NCBI GenBank assembly: GCA_934662525.1
Contig: CAKUKJ010000155.1
Location: 1 to 6,193, forward strand
Direction: 5' to 3'
Length of the DNA stretch: 6,193 nucleotides
From: an uncultured Coriobacteriales bacterium
GTDB taxonomy: Bacteria; Actinomycetota; Coriobacteriia; Coriobacteriales; UMGS124
The translations under genes and the position numbers were made by a program. The notes under the pieces are model-generated. The model did no database searches. It had not been told where the DNA came from and worked only from the letters and a program-made list of their open reading frames with translations. Position 1 is the first letter of the stretch. Each line of letters starts with the position of its first letter. Below, one piece after another: positions 4,826 through 6,193 of the stretch.

Positions 4826-6193
4826 ATGCTCGTGGCTCAGATCAAACCAACGATTCGCCTGCTCATCCAGGACTTCCATCAGTCCGTGTTGCCGTCTGTT
4901 CGCGACGGTCTCGTCCCACGCGAGCTTTCGTTGGGAAAGGTGCTTCCGCCCAAGATTGGCAACCTTGTCAAGGTTGTGACGGGTATGCGCCGCAGCGGCA
5001 AAACCTTTCGCCTTTACCAGGCTATACTTGACCTGCTAGACAGCGGTGTTTCTGCGGAAAGAATTTGCTACTTCAACTTCGATGACGAGCGTCTCAAACC
5101 CTATCCTGCGGATATCGTCTCGCAGGTGTTCGAGACGTTTTACGAGCTGCATCCCGAGGCGCGCTCCGAGGGTGCGTTCATATTCCTCGACGAGGTGCAG
5201 GATGTCCCCCAGTGGGAGCTTGCCGCACGCAGGGTTGTGGATACCGAGAAAGTGACGATGTACTTCACGGGCTCTTCTTCGCGTTTGCTGTCTGATGACA
5301 TTGCAACGGAATTCAGGGGTCGCTCCATTGCCTATGAACTGTCGCCCTACAGCTTCGCGGAGTTTCTCCGCTCAAGGGGCGTTGCTGTTCCGATGGGCGC
5401 AGAGCTTGATTCAAAAACGGTGGCCTCACGGCTCAAGGGCGTATATCGGGACTATCTCTTAGAGGGTGGTTTCCCTGCCATATCGAGCCTCGACGAAATG
5501 GAGCGCGTCCAGGTGCTCCAGAGCTATGCCCAATTTACCGTTGCGCGTGATTTGGTCGAGCGACATGGCTACACTAACGCGGCTTTCGTGCGCAATCTTG
5601 CGCGAAGCGTCGTGGCGTCTTCTGCTCGGGACTTTTCTATCAGCAAGGCTCACAACCAGGGTCTTTCCTCGGGTTATTCGCCTGGGCGCGAGAAGATAGG
5701 ACAGATGCTCGACGCCATGGAGGACGCGCATCTGTCGTATGGCGTCTACGACTTCTCCCGCTCGCTGCAACGCAGCCGGTTGCGTGGTTTCAAAGAGTAT
5801 GCGGTTGATACGGGCCTCTTCTATGCCATGAGCCCTGCGAGCACCGATGGACTTACGCGTGCTCTTGAGACGTCGGTCTACCTCGAACTTCGACGCCGCA
5901 GGCAAACCGGCAGACGCGGTGAAGTCTCCATGCTCAAGCTTCCCAGCGGCAAGGAGGTCGATTTCATCTGGGGAGACGAGGCCTTCGGCGAGGCCGGCAA
6001 CTCCACCAAGGCCCTCGCCGTCAGCTACGCGGCGGCCGCCACCACCGCCGGGCGGACCGGCAGCACCCTGCCCGCCACGCTGGTCATCGCCGGGCACTCG
6101 GCAGGCGGCGACGCTGCCACCTACATCGCCAACCGGCTGCGCACCACGTTCCCGGCGACCTTCGCCAACCTGAAGTACCTGCAACTGCTCGAC
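4826..6193 (+). CDS. DUF4143-family AAA ATPase, 3' incomplete, with foreign-looking end
   Basis: The frame opens after an in-frame TGA (4814) and stays open to the window end (456 codons). It shows the AAA_14/DUF4143 layout: Walker A G53-T60 (GMRRSGKT), a YFNFDDERL strand, Walker B Asp122-Glu123 (FIFLDEVQ), sensor-like TGSSS (148-152), an RGR motif (164-166) before ELSPYSFAEFL, LLEGGFP (211-217), and near the end ETSVYLELRRR then KEVDFI (376-381), a PD-(D/E)xK-like signature of the DUF4143 part. Family members are about 400-450 residues; their function is not settled and they are common, often multicopy, accessory genes in gut anaerobes. The sequence from about residue 384 on no longer resembles the family (see the separate entry). 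ATG 4826 and GTG 4832 are both possible starts: the GGGGG run (4818-4822) lies 3 and 9 bases before them respectively. Codon use is less GC-biased than in metN or dnaX, suggesting acquisition. Confidence 0.85.
   Translation, partial: MLVAQIKPTIRLLIQDFHQSVLPSVRDGLVPRELSLGKVLPPKIGNLVKVVTGMRRSGKTFRLYQAILDLLDSGVSAERICYFNFDDERLKPYPADIVSQVFETFYELHPEARSEGAFIFLDEVQDVPQWELAARRVVDTEKVTMYFTGSSSRLLSDDIATEFRGRSIAYELSPYSFAEFLRSRGVAVPMGAELDSKTVASRLKGVYRDYLLEGGFPAISSLDEMERVQVLQSYAQFTVARDLVERHGYTNAAFVRNLARSVVASSARDFSISKAHNQGLSSGYSPGREKIGQMLDAMEDAHLSYGVYDFSRSLQRSRLRGFKEYAVDTGLFYAMSPASTDGLTRALETSVYLELRRRRQTGRRGEVSMLKLPSGKEVDFIWGDEAFGEAGNSTKALAVSYAAAATTAGRTGSTLPATLVIAGHSAGGDAATYIANRLRTTFPATFANLKYLQLLD
5975..6193 (+). 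other. Alpha/beta-hydrolase-like segment fused in frame to the ATPase
   Basis: After KEVDFIWG the reading frame continues into a stretch holding ATLVIAGHSAGGDAATYIAN, a beta strand followed by a nucleophile elbow (G-x-S-x-G, Ser425 of the joined frame), as in lipases and other alpha/beta hydrolases. It ends in KYLQLLD, a likely next strand. DUF4143 ATPases do not carry this. Third positions change sharply: by hand count 23 of 60 codons in 5762-5941 end in A or T, but only 3 of 64 in 6002-6193. The exact break lies somewhere between about 5972 and 6005. An assembly chimera with DNA from another high-GC organism is the simplest reading; a real fusion is possible. Confidence 0.6.

Noticed and set aside
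4738..5031. Small TTG-started open frame overlapping the ATPase start
   Set aside because: It runs through the operator repeats and promoter and is out of frame with the clear ATPase, whose Walker A region it overlaps.
5459..6184. Open frame on the - strand opposite the ATPase end (241 codons)
   Set aside because: It spans the composition break and shows no recognisable domain, while the + frame has clear ATPase and hydrolase motifs.

Overview
The window looks like a chromosomal piece from a high-GC Gram-positive bacterium. Class Coriobacteriia (Actinomycetota; relatives of Collinsella, Olsenella or Eggerthella) fits best. The grounds are strongly GC-biased third codon positions in the housekeeping genes, a DnaX with a very long Ala/Pro/Gln-rich tau region, a short MetN, and a DUF4143-type ATPase, a family common in gut Coriobacteriia and Firmicutes. 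This is an inference from sequence style, not a phylogeny. All supported genes lie on the + strand.

Layout. (1) 1-141: the 3' end of an FMN-binding-domain protein with a flavinylation-type SGASVTS motif. (2) 142-320: a short intergenic region with a strong GC-rich hairpin (219-247), a good -10 box (255-260) and two small palindromes. (3) 321-1106 and 1110-1799: metN and metI, the ATPase and permease of a methionine-type ABC importer. They are separated by 3 bp, and the metI ribosome binding site lies inside the end of metN. A rho-independent terminator follows at 1823-1855. No substrate-binding lipoprotein (MetQ) gene is in view. (4) 1933-4578: dnaX, encoding the DNA polymerase III gamma/tau subunit (881 residues), closed by a perfect 16-bp-stem terminator at 4607-4648. 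(5) 4649-4825: an AT-richer intergenic region with two near-identical 21-bp palindromic repeats, 32 bp apart, just upstream of a -10 box. (6) 4826 to the window end: a DUF4143-family AAA ATPase. Its reading frame changes abruptly near 5975 into an unrelated alpha/beta-hydrolase-like segment (GHSAGG) and runs off the window.

The parts are mostly independent transcription units: a nutrient importer, the replisome clamp-loader gene and a probably acquired ATPase with its own operator-like repeats. The points most worth following are the junction inside the last gene (assembly chimera or true fusion), the paired palindromes in front of it, and a short peptide, LPAFARMPQ, repeated in the disordered part of tau and kept with different synonymous codons. 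I found no convincing new multi-gene system.
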